From: Nocardia sienata NBRC 100364
GTDB lineage: Bacteria > Actinomycetota > Actinomycetes > Mycobacteriales > Mycobacteriaceae
NCBI RefSeq assembly: GCF_001613205.1
Contig: NZ_BDBX01000042.1
Location: 1-64,000, forward strand
Direction: 5' to 3'
Length of the DNA stretch: 64,000 bases
Both the position numbers and the translations under genes were made by a program. Of the stretch, positions 1 through 8,431 are shown one piece after another; the stretch's first letter is position 1; each line of letters starts with the position of its first letter. A model generated the notes under the pieces. It was not told the DNA's origin, searched no databases, and saw only the letters and a program-made list of their open reading frames with translations.

Positions 1-1886
1 CGACCGGTCGAACCCGACGTGAAGATCACGTAGGCGGCATTGCCCGGCCGCAGCGGCGCACGGCGATCCGCATCCGACAGGGATGTATCCGCGTACCCGG
101 ACAGATCGACCTCGTCGACCACCACCACCGGACGGTGCGCCGTGTCGAACGCATCCGCGCTGCTCGTCAGGACACACAGCGGCGCGGCGGTATCGAGCAC
201 ATAGTCGATCCGCTCGGCCGGATGATCCAGATCCAGCGGCACATACGCCCCACCCGCGGTGACGACCGCGTGGATGGCCACCACCAACTCGGCCGACCGG
301 CGCATGGCGATCGCCACCGGCGTCTCCGGGCGCACCCCGGCTTCGATCAGATGGCGCGCGAGCCGATTGACCCGGCCCGCGAATTCGGCATAGGTGAGCG
401 TCCGGTCCCCGGCGACGACGGCGATCGCGTCGGGCGTACGCGCCACCTGTCCGGCGAGCAGGTCGGGCAGGGTGACGTTCGGCACCGCCCGCGCCGAATT
501 GTTCCACTCCACCAGGGTTCGACTGCGTTCGGCCGAGGTGGGCAGGTCCAGCTCCCACACCGCCGTATCGGTTCCGGCGGCGATGAAGCGGTCGAAGAAG
601 TCCAGGAAACGCGTGTGGTGCCGGTCTGCCTCGGCGGTGGTGTAGAGATTGGGATTGAACTCGAAGTCGAGATTCAATCGGGTGCCGCGCATCGACTGAT
701 AGAGGTTGACGCTGAGATCGTTGATGATGCCGGTGGTCAGCACCTGCAGGGTGCCGACCGTCTCGCCCAGGACGATCTGGTCGTCGAACAGCATGATGTT
801 GACCAGCGGGCCGAAGGAGGTCGTGGTCGCGCCCGCGTCGCGGCGGATGTCCTCGCTCCGATAGCGCTGGTGGCGCAGGGCCCCGGCCACTTCCAACTGG
901 ACCTGCCGCAGCAGGTCCGCGACCGTCGTGTCGTATCCGACGCGCAACCGCAGCGGCACGATATTCGACATCACGCCGGCCGAGCGGCGCATGGCCGCCG
1001 TGACCCGCGCGGTGACGGGCAGACTCAGGATCACTTCCTCGGTGCCGTTGCACTGGGCCAGGTAGGCGGCGAACGCGGCCAGCAGTTCCTGGGCCGAGGT
1101 GGAATCACGCCGGGCCAGGGCCGCGTCCAGCGATGCCTGCCGGTCATCGGTGAACGCCGCGCGCCGCACTCCCTTGCGTGCGGCCGGCGGAGCTGTCCGG
1201 CCGGTGAGGCCGTTGCCCGCTTCGAGTCCGGCGACGCGTTCGGCCCAGTATTCCCTGTCCGCTTCGAAGCGAGCGCTGCCGCGATAGGCGATTTCCTGCT
1301 CGTACAGCGTGCCCAGCGTCGCCGCCTTGGCCGGCGCCGGCTCGGTCCCGTTGCGGTAGGCCGTGTAGAGCTCGGCGACCCGGTTCACTGCGGTCATCGC
1401 GCCGAGCCCGTCGATCGCGATGTGATGGACGCGCGAGTACCAGTACCAGTGTTCGTCGCCCAGCTGCAGGGCGTAGAAGACGGCCAGCCGATCCCGGGTC
1501 AGGTCCAGGGGTCGGCTGTACTCGGTGTGCATCCACTCCTGGGCGGCGGCGGCCGGATCGTCGGCCCCGCGCAGATCGACATAGCCGACCCGCTCGTGGT
1601 CGGCGATCGAATAGTCGACCCACTGCAACGGCTCACCGTCACGTTCGACGATCCGCAGGAAGGAGGAGCGCATCTCGAAGGAGGCGGCGACGACGGCCCG
1701 GCTCAGGGTGTCGACATCGAGCTCACCGCGCAACTCGGCGTACTGCGCGATATTGATCGGAACCTGCGGGTCCAGGTACTGCGCATACCAGATGCCCAGC
1801 TGCGCGGGCGACAGAGGGAACAGGTTCCCGTCCGTGGCTGCTGCGCCACTGTCCGTACCGTTCCCGCCGTTGTCCAGCCGGTCCAA
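1..1886 (-). CDS. Nonribosomal peptide synthetase, N-terminal condensation and adenylation domains (partial)
   Basis: The gene reads leftward out of the window; about 628 residues are visible. A condensation domain occupies roughly residues 20-450, beginning with the typical FPLSPAQLGIWYAQ start and carrying the catalytic HHIAIDG motif (HHxxxDG) near residue 153. An adenylation domain starts near residue 460 (LTYAEF, GGAYVPLD) and the window edge falls exactly in core A3 (YVIFTSGSTG). The protein therefore starts with C-A, meaning it extends a peptide or acyl chain loaded elsewhere, or acylates its first amino acid. Start chosen as TTG at 1886 because an in-frame stop lies just upstream and GAGG sits 7 bases before it. 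Substrate specificity cannot be read because the A4-A5 region is outside the window. Confidence 0.93.
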   Translation of the reverse strand, partial: MDRLDNGGNGTDSGAAATDGNLFPLSPAQLGIWYAQYLDPQVPINIAQYAELRGELDVDTLSRAVVAASFEMRSSFLRIVERDGEPLQWVDYSIADHERVGYVDLRGADDPAAAAQEWMHTEYSRPLDLTRDRLAVFYALQLGDEHWYWYSRVHHIAIDGLGAMTAVNRVAELYTAYRNGTEPAPAKAATLGTLYEQEIAYRGSARFEADREYWAERVAGLEAGNGLTGRTAPPAARKGVRRAAFTDDRQASLDAALARRDSTSAQELLAAFAAYLAQCNGTEEVILSLPVTARVTAAMRRSAGVMSNIVPLRLRVGYDTTVADLLRQVQLEVAGALRHQRYRSEDIRRDAGATTTSFGPLVNIMLFDDQIVLGETVGTLQVLTTGIINDLSVNLYQSMRGTRLNLDFEFNPNLYTTAEADRHHTRFLDFFDRFIAAGTDTAVWELDLPTSAERSRTLVEWNNSARAVPNVTLPDLLAGQVARTPDAIAVVAGDRTLTYAEFAGRVNRLARHLIEAGVRPETPVAIAMRRSAELVVAIHAVVTAGGAYVPLDLDHPAERIDYVLDTAAPLCVLTSSADAFDTAHRPVVVVDEVDLSGYADTSLSDADRRAPLRPGNAAYVIFTSGSTG

Positions 1887-2236
1887 CCGTAACCTCGCTT
1901 CCGGAACGCACGCGTGCGCTTCCCGTCAACACCCGGATTGCGACGCGCACCGCCGACAGCGCGGCAACCGCGGTTCCAGGCCCACTTCTCATTTGCTCAG
2001 GCAGAAATGTCCATCGGAGTTATCCGTTTGTGAAGTCGGAGCCGTTACATCGGGTGCCCCGTACCACCCGGCACACCCGGTGCCCCATGCCACCGTGCTA
2101 TCGCACCCGGGCGTCGACTCCTGACCACCGACCCAATCTACCGAAGCACGGCCGTGGCACCAACCGCGTTCGGTGACGGTCCCGCCGGTCGAGGGCCAGT
2201 TCCCGGCCGCGTCGGCAGAGTCCGGCAGGCGCGCCG
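1887..2236. other. Intergenic region upstream of the NRPS gene
   Basis: About 350 bases without a convincing gene. The part at about 1985-2055 is richer in A/T than its surroundings and probably contains the NRPS promoter on the minus strand, but no convincing -35/-10 pair is visible. The rest, next to the cobM 3' end, is GC-rich and shows only short repeats of CCCGG type. Confidence 0.4.
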
Positions 2237-2995
2237 CTATCCGCTCAGGTGGCTGCGGTCGCGCGCCGGGTCGTAGAGGTGCGATTGCGCACAATCGATT
2301 TCCGGCTCCAGCGCACGCCCGACCAGGATCACCGCCGCCCGGGACAGTCCCACCGCCTCGACCCGGTCCGCGATATCGGCCAGTGTGCCGCGCAACACGA
2401 TCTGATCCGGCTGGCTCGCACGATAGACCACAGCGACCGGGCAACCCGGCCCGTAGTCTTCGACGAGTTCTCGCGCGAGCTGCCGGATACGGGTGATCGC
2501 CAGATGCAGCACCAGCGTGGCCCGCGTGCGCGCGAACCCCGCCAGGGCCTCGGTCTCCGGCATCGCGGTCGACCGGGCCCGCATACGGGTGAGCACCACC
2601 GACTGCGCGACCTCGGGGACGGTCAGCTCTGTTCCCAGCAGCGCCGCCGCGGCGGCGTAGGCGGGCACACCCGGGGTGATATCCCACGGCACGCCGGCGG
2701 CATCGAGCCGGCGTGTCTGTTCGGTGAGGGCGGAGTAGAGAGACGGATCACCCGAGCACAACCGCGCCACCTCGTGACCCGCCGCTGTGGCGCGCACCAT
2801 ATGCGCCGTGATCTCGTCCAGGTCGAGCCGCTGGGTATCGATGAGTTCGGTGGCCGGCGCGCAGTGACCGAGCACCTCCGGATCCAGATATGTGCCCGGG
2901 AACAGGCATACCGGACACTGCCGCAGCAACTCCACCGCGCGCACCGTCAGCAGGTCCGCGGCGCCGGGCCCGGCTCCGATGAAGTGCACCGTCAT
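2237..2995 (-). CDS. cobM: Precorrin-4 C11-methyltransferase
   Basis: A 252-residue SAM-dependent tetrapyrrole methylase of the cobalamin pathway; it methylates C11 of precorrin-4 to give precorrin-5 in the cytoplasm. The N-terminal FIGAGPGAADLLTVR loop, the LCSGDPSLYSAL motif near residue 85 and the ITPGVPAYAAAAALLG stretch near 110 are typical of CbiF/CobM, as is the length. Start chosen at the ATG at 2995, which gives the family's usual MTVHFIGAGPG beginning; an upstream in-frame start would add 11 unrelated residues. It stands alone here, with no other cob gene next to it, and no cobalamin riboswitch was recognised upstream. Confidence 0.92.
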   Translation of the reverse strand: MTVHFIGAGPGAADLLTVRAVELLRQCPVCLFPGTYLDPEVLGHCAPATELIDTQRLDLDEITAHMVRATAAGHEVARLCSGDPSLYSALTEQTRRLDAAGVPWDITPGVPAYAAAAALLGTELTVPEVAQSVVLTRMRARSTAMPETEALAGFARTRATLVLHLAITRIRQLARELVEDYGPGCPVAVVYRASQPDQIVLRGTLADIADRVEAVGLSRAAVILVGRALEPEIDCAQSHLYDPARDRSHLSG

Positions 2996-3196
2996 GCGTG
3001 GAGTGTAGGCACCGGCCGGGGCCCGCACTGCCCGGGCCCGCCCGGCGGATGTGATCGCGTCCCACCTGTGCGCCGGCCACCTCCACCGACTCGTCGCCGC
3101 CGATCATCCCCGCGCCGTCCACCGGTTCCGCGCACCGCGGCCCCACCGCGTAACCGTCGGAACCCGGGCGGGCCGCGGCCGGTACGACCGCCGCGA

Positions 3197-3625
3197 TCAG
3201 CTCCCTACAGCGTCGAAGAACGCGATGACCTTGGTCGGCTGTACCCGGACGAGCAGTTCGCCGGGGACACCGTTGCGACGCCCGAACTCGTCGGCGCGGG
3301 CCGTACCCATATAGCGCCCGCCGATCGCGGTCGCCGACCGCAGCAGCTCGGCCGGATCCTCGGACAGGGTGGCCGTGCCCTGGATCTGTACTGCCGCGTA
3401 GGGCGGCTCCTCGAGGTCCACCACCATCGCGATCCGGGGATCGCGCTGCAGTGCCTTCCCCTTGGCGGTCTCCTTGCCGGTGTTGAAAACGATCTCGTCG
3501 CCGTCGAGCAGGAACCACACCGGCGTCACCAGCGGACGCCCGTCGCTCGCGGTGAACGCCACTTTGGCGGTTCGGGTTCCGTAACTGAGAAATTCACGCA
3601 CCTTGGGGTCGGAAAGTGAGGCCAT
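3197..3625 (-). CDS. PPOX-class F420-dependent (or FMN) oxidoreductase
   Basis: A 142-residue split-barrel flavin/deazaflavin protein of the pyridoxamine-phosphate-oxidase-like family. Visible features are the strand pair VAFTASDGRPLVTPVWFLLDG, the NTGKETAKGKALQRDPRIAM segment that forms the cofactor phosphate site in this family, and a C-terminal VIAFF strand. In actinomycetes such small proteins usually bind F420 and reduce unknown substrates; the exact reaction cannot be told. Start at the ATG at 3625; the reading frame stays open for a long way upstream, but family length and the MASLSDPKVREFLSYGTRTA beginning support the inner ATG. It faces doxX across about 150 bases. Confidence 0.85.
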   Translation of the reverse strand: MASLSDPKVREFLSYGTRTAKVAFTASDGRPLVTPVWFLLDGDEIVFNTGKETAKGKALQRDPRIAMVVDLEEPPYAAVQIQGTATLSEDPAELLRSATAIGGRYMGTARADEFGRRNGVPGELLVRVQPTKVIAFFDAVGS

Positions 3626-3777
3626 ACGGCTAAGCCTAGGGCCGCCGGGGCTGTTTACCTCGCCTACAGCCCCGCGGGTCGGGGCCTGGTGCTCCCGGCC
3701 GATGTCACACCCGGCCGGCCTGTGTCGTCGACGCAGTGTTCGCCGGGAGTGCACCGGCCGGAGAGAAGAGGTTCGCC

Positions 3778-4125
3778 ATGGACATCGCCTATTACATCGT
3801 CGCCACCCTGACCGCCCTGTGGGTCGGGTTCTCGGGCTACTCGCTGTTCGCGAAGAAGCAGTTCGTCGTCGAATCGCTCGAACAGTACGGTGTGCCGCGC
3901 TCGTGGTGGAACTGGCTGGCGCTGGCCAAGAGCGCTGGGGCGCTGGGATTGCTCGCCGGTTTCGTCGTACCCGTGCTCGGCGTGGCCGCGGCCATCGGCC
4001 TGATCGCCTACTTCCTCGGCGCGACCGCGACCGCGCTGCGGGCGCGCTCGTACCGGACCGCGGTGTTCCCGCTGCTCTACCTGGCTCCGGTCGTCGCCAC
4101 GCTCGTTCTGCAACTGGCCCGGTGA
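3778..4125 (+). CDS. DoxX family membrane protein
   Basis: A 115-residue protein with four hydrophobic segments (about residues 3-23, 44-64, 66-86 and 92-112), the size and pattern of DoxX-like inner-membrane proteins. The family is linked loosely to quinone or redox-associated membrane functions, and no catalytic residue can be assigned. Start chosen at the ATG at 3778 because a strong GAGAGAAGAGG Shine-Dalgarno tract lies directly upstream; a longer in-frame start adds 14 residues with no membrane or family character. Followed 45 bases downstream by a long hairpin. Confidence 0.8.
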   Translation: MDIAYYIVATLTALWVGFSGYSLFAKKQFVVESLEQYGVPRSWWNWLALAKSAGALGLLAGFVVPVLGVAAAIGLIAYFLGATATALRARSYRTAVFPLLYLAPVVATLVLQLAR

Positions 4126-4170
4126 GGCGATCCGCCGCGACCGCATCCGCCGCGCGACCGTGGCGGCGGG

Positions 4171-4222
4171 GCGGGTCCCCCTGGTCGGCGGGAGCGCGCT
4201 CCCGCCGACCAGGGGGGCCCGC
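4171..4222. terminator. 26-bp stem, near-perfect inverted repeat after doxX
   Basis: Bases 4171-4196 pair with 4197-4222 over 26 positions, the only exception being one G-U type pair, with no real loop. It lies 45 bases after the doxX stop and about 100 bases before the MHS transporter start. No T-run follows, as is common for GC-rich actinomycete terminators, so it is read as a factor-independent terminator or processing hairpin. Confidence 0.65.
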
Positions 4223-4318
4223 CGCATCAACCCCGCGAAACCGCTGATACCGCGACCGCCGGCAGGCGATACTCCGTGTGGCCCCTCGCCGGGGGCCGGA
4301 GCGTGTGAGGAGTCGGCG

Positions 4319-5698
4319 ATGAGTGTGGTGGACAGGGCCGGGAAAGCCGACGGAACCCCGCCGTCGGATCGGTCCGGGTTGCGCCGCGTGGTCGCCGCCT
4401 CCATGGCGGGCACCGTGGTCGAATGGTACGAGTTCTTCCTCTACGGCACCGCCGCTACGCTGGTGTTCGGCAAGATCTTCTTCCCGGAGTCCGACAGCGA
4501 ACTCGACGCGATCCTCAAGGCCTTCCTCACCTATGCCGTGGGTTTCGCCGCCCGCCCGCTCGGCGGGATCGTTTTCGGCCATTTCGGCGACCGCTACGGT
4601 CGCAAACGGCTGCTGCAGTTCAGCCTGATCCTGGTGGGGGCCTCGACCTTCCTGATGGGCTGTCTGCCGACCTACGGCCAGATCGGTTACGCGGCCCCGG
4701 TGCTGCTGGTAGTACTGCGGTTCCTGCAGGGTTTCGCAGTCGGCGGGGAGTGGGGCGGTGCGGTGCTGCTGGTGGCCGAGCACAGCCCGAACCGGAGTCG
4801 CGGTTTCTGGGCGAGCTGGCCGCAGGCGGGCGTGCCGGGCGGGAACCTGCTGGCCACCTTGGTACTGCTGGCACTCACGGCGACCCTGCCCGACGACGCC
4901 TTTCTCTCCTGGGGCTGGCGGATCGCGTTCTGGTTGTCGGCGGTGGTCGTACTGATCGGCTACTACGTGCGCACCAAGGTGAGCGACGCGCCGATCTTCA
5001 CCGCCGCGCGGCGCGAGGCCGAACAGGTGCGGTCCGCGTCGTTCAGCGCCATAGAGGTACTGAAGCGGTACCCCCGCGGCGTGTTCACCGCGATGGGCCT
5101 GCGCTTCGGCGAGAACATCATGTACTACCTGGTCGTCACGTTCACCATCACATATCTGAAGGTGCGTGAGGGTATGGCCACCGACGACATCCTGTGGTGG
5201 CTGCTCGCCGCCCACGCGGTGCACTTCGCGGCGATTCCGCTGGTCGGCACCCTGGCCGACCGGATCGGCCGGCGACCGGTCTATCTGGCCGGTACCGTCG
5301 CGGCCGGCGCCTGGGGTTTCTTCGCCTTCCCGATGATGGATACCGGCAACGGCTGGATCATCACGGCCGCGATAATGCTCGGCCTGATCGCGCACGCCGG
5401 GATGTACGCCCCGCAGCCCGCCGTCATGGCGGAGATGTTCCCGACGCGAATGCGGTACTCCGGGGTATCGCTGGGCTACCAGGTGACCTCGATCGTCGCC
5501 GGTTCGCTGGCTCCGGTGATCGCTGTGAAACTACTCGAGGTCTTCGATTCGGCGGTGCCTATCGCGTTGTATCTGGCGGGCGCGGCCGCGGTGACCGCCG
5601 TGGCGGTGATGGTCGCCCGGGAGACCAAAGGCTTCGATCTGGCCGATATCGATCGGGCCGACGCCGCCCGCGACGCGGCGGCGCGCATCCGGCGCTGA
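4319..5698 (+). CDS. MFS transporter, metabolite:H+ symporter (MHS) family
   Basis: A 459-residue, 12-helix inner-membrane symporter related to ShiA/ProP/KgtP. Diagnostic parts: the VVEWYEFFLYGTAATLVFG first helix, the ARPLGGIVFGHFGDRYGRK loop (DRxGRK motif) near residue 85, a second ADRIGRRPVYL copy near residue 315, and the QGFAVGGEWGGAVLLVAEH helix near 140. The substrate is likely a small organic acid, betaine or shikimate-like compound, but sequence alone does not decide. Start at the ATG at 4319 preceded by GTGAGGAG. The frame runs open upstream through the hairpin, but that extension is not protein-like. Confidence 0.9.
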   Translation: MSVVDRAGKADGTPPSDRSGLRRVVAASMAGTVVEWYEFFLYGTAATLVFGKIFFPESDSELDAILKAFLTYAVGFAARPLGGIVFGHFGDRYGRKRLLQFSLILVGASTFLMGCLPTYGQIGYAAPVLLVVLRFLQGFAVGGEWGGAVLLVAEHSPNRSRGFWASWPQAGVPGGNLLATLVLLALTATLPDDAFLSWGWRIAFWLSAVVVLIGYYVRTKVSDAPIFTAARREAEQVRSASFSAIEVLKRYPRGVFTAMGLRFGENIMYYLVVTFTITYLKVREGMATDDILWWLLAAHAVHFAAIPLVGTLADRIGRRPVYLAGTVAAGAWGFFAFPMMDTGNGWIITAAIMLGLIAHAGMYAPQPAVMAEMFPTRMRYSGVSLGYQVTSIVAGSLAPVIAVKLLEVFDSAVPIALYLAGAAAVTAVAVMVARETKGFDLADIDRADAARDAAARIRR

Positions 5699-5745
5699 AC
5701 ACCGCCGCAAGTAGCTGCTCTCGGCCTATCGGCGCAGATCAGGAC

Positions 5746-6528
5746 CTAATCAGCGCCCCGTGGTGGGTCCGTGTGCCCGAGCTCGGTCCAGCCTGTCCAG
5801 CCTCGCTGTGTCAGTAGTTCGGTCAGGCGACGGGCCGGCGGCCAGGTCTCGAATGCCAGTGTGTCCAGAAGTTCGATCAGGGATGGTTCGATATCGGAGA
5901 TGTTGAGATAGTGTTCGCCCCGTGTGGCGGCCATTCGCGTGAGGTACGAGGCCATCTTGTCGGCCAATTCGGCAAGGCTCCGGTCATCGGGCCGATCCAG
6001 CGCCTCGCCCAACGTCAGATAGAAATCGATGAGCGCAGGGTCGGCCATCTGTTCCCACTTGCGTGCGATCCACTCCGGAACCCGTTCCGGCGCATGCGCG
6101 GCCAGCGGGATCCAGCCGTCACGTTCGACGCCGACGATCCGCTCGTCGACGCCGAGAGCCCGCAGCCGGTCGAGAAACTCGACCAACTGCGGAGGTAGCG
6201 CCAGATCTTCCCCGGCAGCGAGACAGGCGATCCGGCCGCGCAGCCGCTGCCGCTGCCGGATCTCCGCCTGCAACTGCTCGTCGATATCTGCGAGCGCCGC
6301 GGCGAACTCCGCTGCGCCGGCCTGTAACAGCTCCCGCACGCGCGCCAGCGGAACCCCCGCCTCGGCCAGGATACGGATCCGGATCAGCTCGACGACCACG
6401 GCGGCGTCGTATCGCCGATAACCGGAGTGGTCCCGCTCCGGCTCCGGCAGCAGCCCTTTCGCGTGGTAGTGCCGCACTGCCCGTACCGTCACCCCGGCGT
6501 GCGAGGCCACCTCGCCGATGGTCAGCAT
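5746..6528 (-). CDS. MerR family transcriptional regulator
   Basis: A 260-residue regulator. The N-terminal 70 residues form the MerR winged helix (MLTIGEVASHAGVTVRAVRH, then SGYRRYD), followed by a dimerisation coiled coil (residues about 75-115, rich in Leu, Gln and Arg) and a long C-terminal effector domain of about 140 residues with no metal-binding Cys pattern. It is therefore probably a sensor of an organic ligand rather than a metal. It follows the alpha/beta hydrolase gene by 28 bases on the same strand, so both are likely transcribed from the promoter carrying the MerR-type dyad at 7378-7400. Confidence 0.9.
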   Translation of the reverse strand: MLTIGEVASHAGVTVRAVRHYHAKGLLPEPERDHSGYRRYDAAVVVELIRIRILAEAGVPLARVRELLQAGAAEFAAALADIDEQLQAEIRQRQRLRGRIACLAAGEDLALPPQLVEFLDRLRALGVDERIVGVERDGWIPLAAHAPERVPEWIARKWEQMADPALIDFYLTLGEALDRPDDRSLAELADKMASYLTRMAATRGEHYLNISDIEPSLIELLDTLAFETWPPARRLTELLTQRGWTGWTELGHTDPPRGAD

Positions 6529-6556
6529 CGGAACAGTCTCCTCGGCCCGAGGACGG

Positions 6557-7360
6557 TCACGAATTCCGCCGGCCGGTTGTACCCCGGATGAGCTGGGCGA
6601 TCTCCTGGGCGCGGGTGACGATCAGCCCGTGGCCGGCGTCGAGCCACGATACGGAAATGTGCGGCCGATCGCGAACCAGCCGCTCTATACCTGCCCGCCA
6701 GTTCTGATTACGCCACGGCGCGCGCCCTTCGCCGCTGTCGCCGGCCATCGAAGTCGACATGATCATGCTGATCGGAGCGTCGATCTTCCGATATAGGCCA
6801 AGGATCTCGGAACGCACGACATCCACCTCCAGGTTGAGGTCGAGCGCCTCCGGGGCGGTCAGCAGTAACTGACGCGGGGTACCTTCCAGGCTCCGGGTCC
6901 ACGCCGCGAGGCCGTCGAACATCGCACGGAACTCCGGCAGATCGGCCTCGGTGACGAATGGTTCGGGCACCGGGTTCGCGCCGTCGATGAGAACCAGCTC
7001 GGCAGCGGCGCCGGGATGCTCGCAGGCATAGTGCACGACCAGATCCGCGCCCAGTGAGTGACCCACGAGAACAGGCTGCGAGGGCAGTCCGCGGCGACCC
7101 ACCTCGGCCAGGACAGCGCGGAAATCGCTGAGGAACGCCTCGAAGGAGTACCGGCCGGCGGCCGAGGAGAGGCCATGCCCCCGCAAGTCGAAGCTCACCA
7201 CATCGTGATCGCGCCGTAGCAGGTCGGTCAGCTCGTGCAGATCGGCCTGTGTCGTGAGGAGTCCGGGGCACAGGACCAGCGGTCGCCCCCTGCCACCGCG
7301 AGACATCGCGATGGTGACATCGCCGTGACGGACCGTGAAGTGCTCGACTTTCGCAGACAT
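6557..7360 (-). CDS. Alpha/beta hydrolase, first gene of a MerR-controlled pair
   Basis: A 267-residue alpha/beta-fold hydrolase. Seen are the LVLCPGL oxyanion strand, FDLRGHGLS, the nucleophile elbow GHSLG near residue 102, a likely acid residue in the LIDGAN/SWLD region, and the catalytic histidine in DAGHGL near residue 248. The substrate is unknown; pairing with a ligand-sensing MerR protein suggests detoxification or a dedicated ester/lactone substrate. The ATG at 7360 is preferred because the MerR-type promoter dyad ends only about 20 bases upstream, which would put transcription close to it; an ATG at 7369 is the alternative. Confidence 0.85.
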   Translation of the reverse strand: MSAKVEHFTVRHGDVTIAMSRGGRGRPLVLCPGLLTTQADLHELTDLLRRDHDVVSFDLRGHGLSSAAGRYSFEAFLSDFRAVLAEVGRRGLPSQPVLVGHSLGADLVVHYACEHPGAAAELVLIDGANPVPEPFVTEADLPEFRAMFDGLAAWTRSLEGTPRQLLLTAPEALDLNLEVDVVRSEILGLYRKIDAPISMIMSTSMAGDSGEGRAPWRNQNWRAGIERLVRDRPHISVSWLDAGHGLIVTRAQEIAQLIRGTTGRRNS

Positions 7361-7377
7361 GCCGACCATGGTGAAAG

Positions 7378-7400
7378 GTTCACCCTACGTCAGGGTCAAC
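7378..7400 (-). promoter_or_regulatory. MerR-type operator/promoter
   Basis: A 23-base dyad: GTTcACCCT, a five-base spacer, then AGGGTcAAC (plus-strand sense). Eight of nine arm positions pair. Read on the minus strand it begins with a -35-like TTGACC and sits in the long spacer position typical of MerR-activated promoters, just upstream of the hydrolase-merR pair. Confidence 0.75.
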
Positions 7401-7519
7401 TGCCGCTGCACCGATGTAGTGCGGTGCTACCCATAACCAGCGAAGCCCCGGGCAGCGTTCCCGTGCGGCGCGCGGGGTTCAGGCGAACAGTTCGTCGAGG
7501 GTGGCGGCGGTCAGCACCC

Positions 7520-7541
7520 GAGCCGTTCGAAGACCAGCGCG
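7520..7541. repeat. 22-bp direct repeat, left copy flanking the Uma2 gene
   Basis: This 22-base sequence (starting GAGCCGTTCGAAGACC) recurs at 8331-8352 with one difference. The copies lie 811 bases apart and bracket the Uma2 gene. On the minus strand both fall in frames reading VFERLG, so they may be remnants of one family of sequence. Confidence 0.6.
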
Positions 7542-7600
7542 TCGAGCCTCGGTCCGAGCAAACTCGCAGGCCAAAGGCGTGCTTGGGCTACTATGGCACC

Positions 7601-8254
7601 ATGTCGCGGCCGGATGTACAGCGCCCCGAACTTCCGGAGTACATGACCTGGGAGGAGCTCGAGAGCCTACCCGAGGAGATTGCCGAACGCATCGAACTCT
7701 GGAATGGGCGAGTGGTGTGGTTGCGACGCGGCCCCCATGAGCACCAGGAGTTCACCAACCTGCTCTGGAGCGGACTGCGGCGATCTGCACGTACGGCGAT
7801 GTCGGCCGACCCCGAGCAATGCTGGCGGGTGAGCACCGAGACCAATGTGTTCTTCGGCCGAACTGGTATGTCGGACTTCGTCACCCCGGACTTCATGGTC
7901 TATCGGTGTATGAGCGAACCGTACCGGTATGTGCGCTCCGATCGGGTCGTACTGGTGGGCGAAGTGCTGTCGCCGTCGAATTCGGACGCCGACATGGAAT
8001 TGAAGAAGGCCCGCTACGCGAAAGCCGGGATTCCTTGGTACTGGGAGGTGACCCTGGCGACCCAGCGCAGCGAAATCGCTCATATCCACGCCTACACGCT
8101 CGTACCCGACGTGCGTCCTCCCGAGCCCGGTATCACCGTGCTGCATCGTGCCAACTACATCCTGGCGGGCGCTTGGTCGCCGACCGATACGGGGTCGATC
8201 ACGATGAACCACCCGTTCCCGATCACTATCCCCTGGTCCGACCTGACCTTCTGA
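7601..8254 (+). CDS. Uma2 family endonuclease-like protein (PD-(D/E)XK fold)
   Basis: A 217-residue protein of the Uma2/DUF820 group of restriction-endonuclease-like folds. The central TPDFMVYRC strand, VLVGEVLSPSNSDADMELKK and AKAGIPWYWEV together give the PD...ExK-type core and the typical Tyr-Trp strand near residues 105-150. Biological role of the family is unclear; many copies sit in mobile or variable regions. Start at the ATG at 7601; a TACTAT -10-like hexamer ends about 7 bases before it, so the transcript may be leaderless. It is enclosed by 22-bp direct repeats. Confidence 0.85.
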   Translation: MSRPDVQRPELPEYMTWEELESLPEEIAERIELWNGRVVWLRRGPHEHQEFTNLLWSGLRRSARTAMSADPEQCWRVSTETNVFFGRTGMSDFVTPDFMVYRCMSEPYRYVRSDRVVLVGEVLSPSNSDADMELKKARYAKAGIPWYWEVTLATQRSEIAHIHAYTLVPDVRPPEPGITVLHRANYILAGAWSPTDTGSITMNHPFPITIPWSDLTF

Positions 8255-8270
8255 TCGGCCGGCCCTGCCC

Positions 8271-8417
8271 CTACTTGCGTGCCTCGATCATTTCTGCGGT
8301 GGTCACAATCGCCTCCTTCGCTCGCGGGCCGAGCCGTTCGAAGACCGGCGCGAGGTTGCTCTCGACGGTTTCGCCAACGGTCGAGATGTAGGTCAGAGCC
8401 GGTACGCAACCCGATTT
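8271..8417 (-). pseudogene. Possible decayed 3' gene fragment
   Basis: On the minus strand an open stretch of about 47 codons without a start reads ...ESNLAPVFERLGPRAKEAI... and ends at a TAG at 8271. It has a plausible helical protein character and includes the second 22-bp repeat copy, but no family was recognised. It may be the tail of a gene disrupted when the Uma2 module arrived, or chance. Confidence 0.25.
8331..8352. repeat. 22-bp direct repeat, right copy flanking the Uma2 gene
   Basis: Matches 7520-7541 at 21 of 22 positions in the same orientation; see the left copy. Confidence 0.6.
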
Positions 8418-8431
8418 TCAGCACCGCTCAC

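Noticed and set aside
135..1892. Long plus-strand open frame opposite the NRPS gene
   Set aside because: The minus strand encodes clear condensation and adenylation motifs; the plus frame is an Arg/Gly-rich shadow caused by GC-rich codons.
2996..3196. Cobalamin riboswitch before cobM
   Set aside because: The spacer has no recognisable B12-box or the usual long conserved core, and is only about 200 bases.
3626..5395. Upstream extension of the flavin oxidoreductase frame on the minus strand
   Set aside because: It runs opposite doxX and the MHS transporter and has low-complexity composition; the family starts at 3625.
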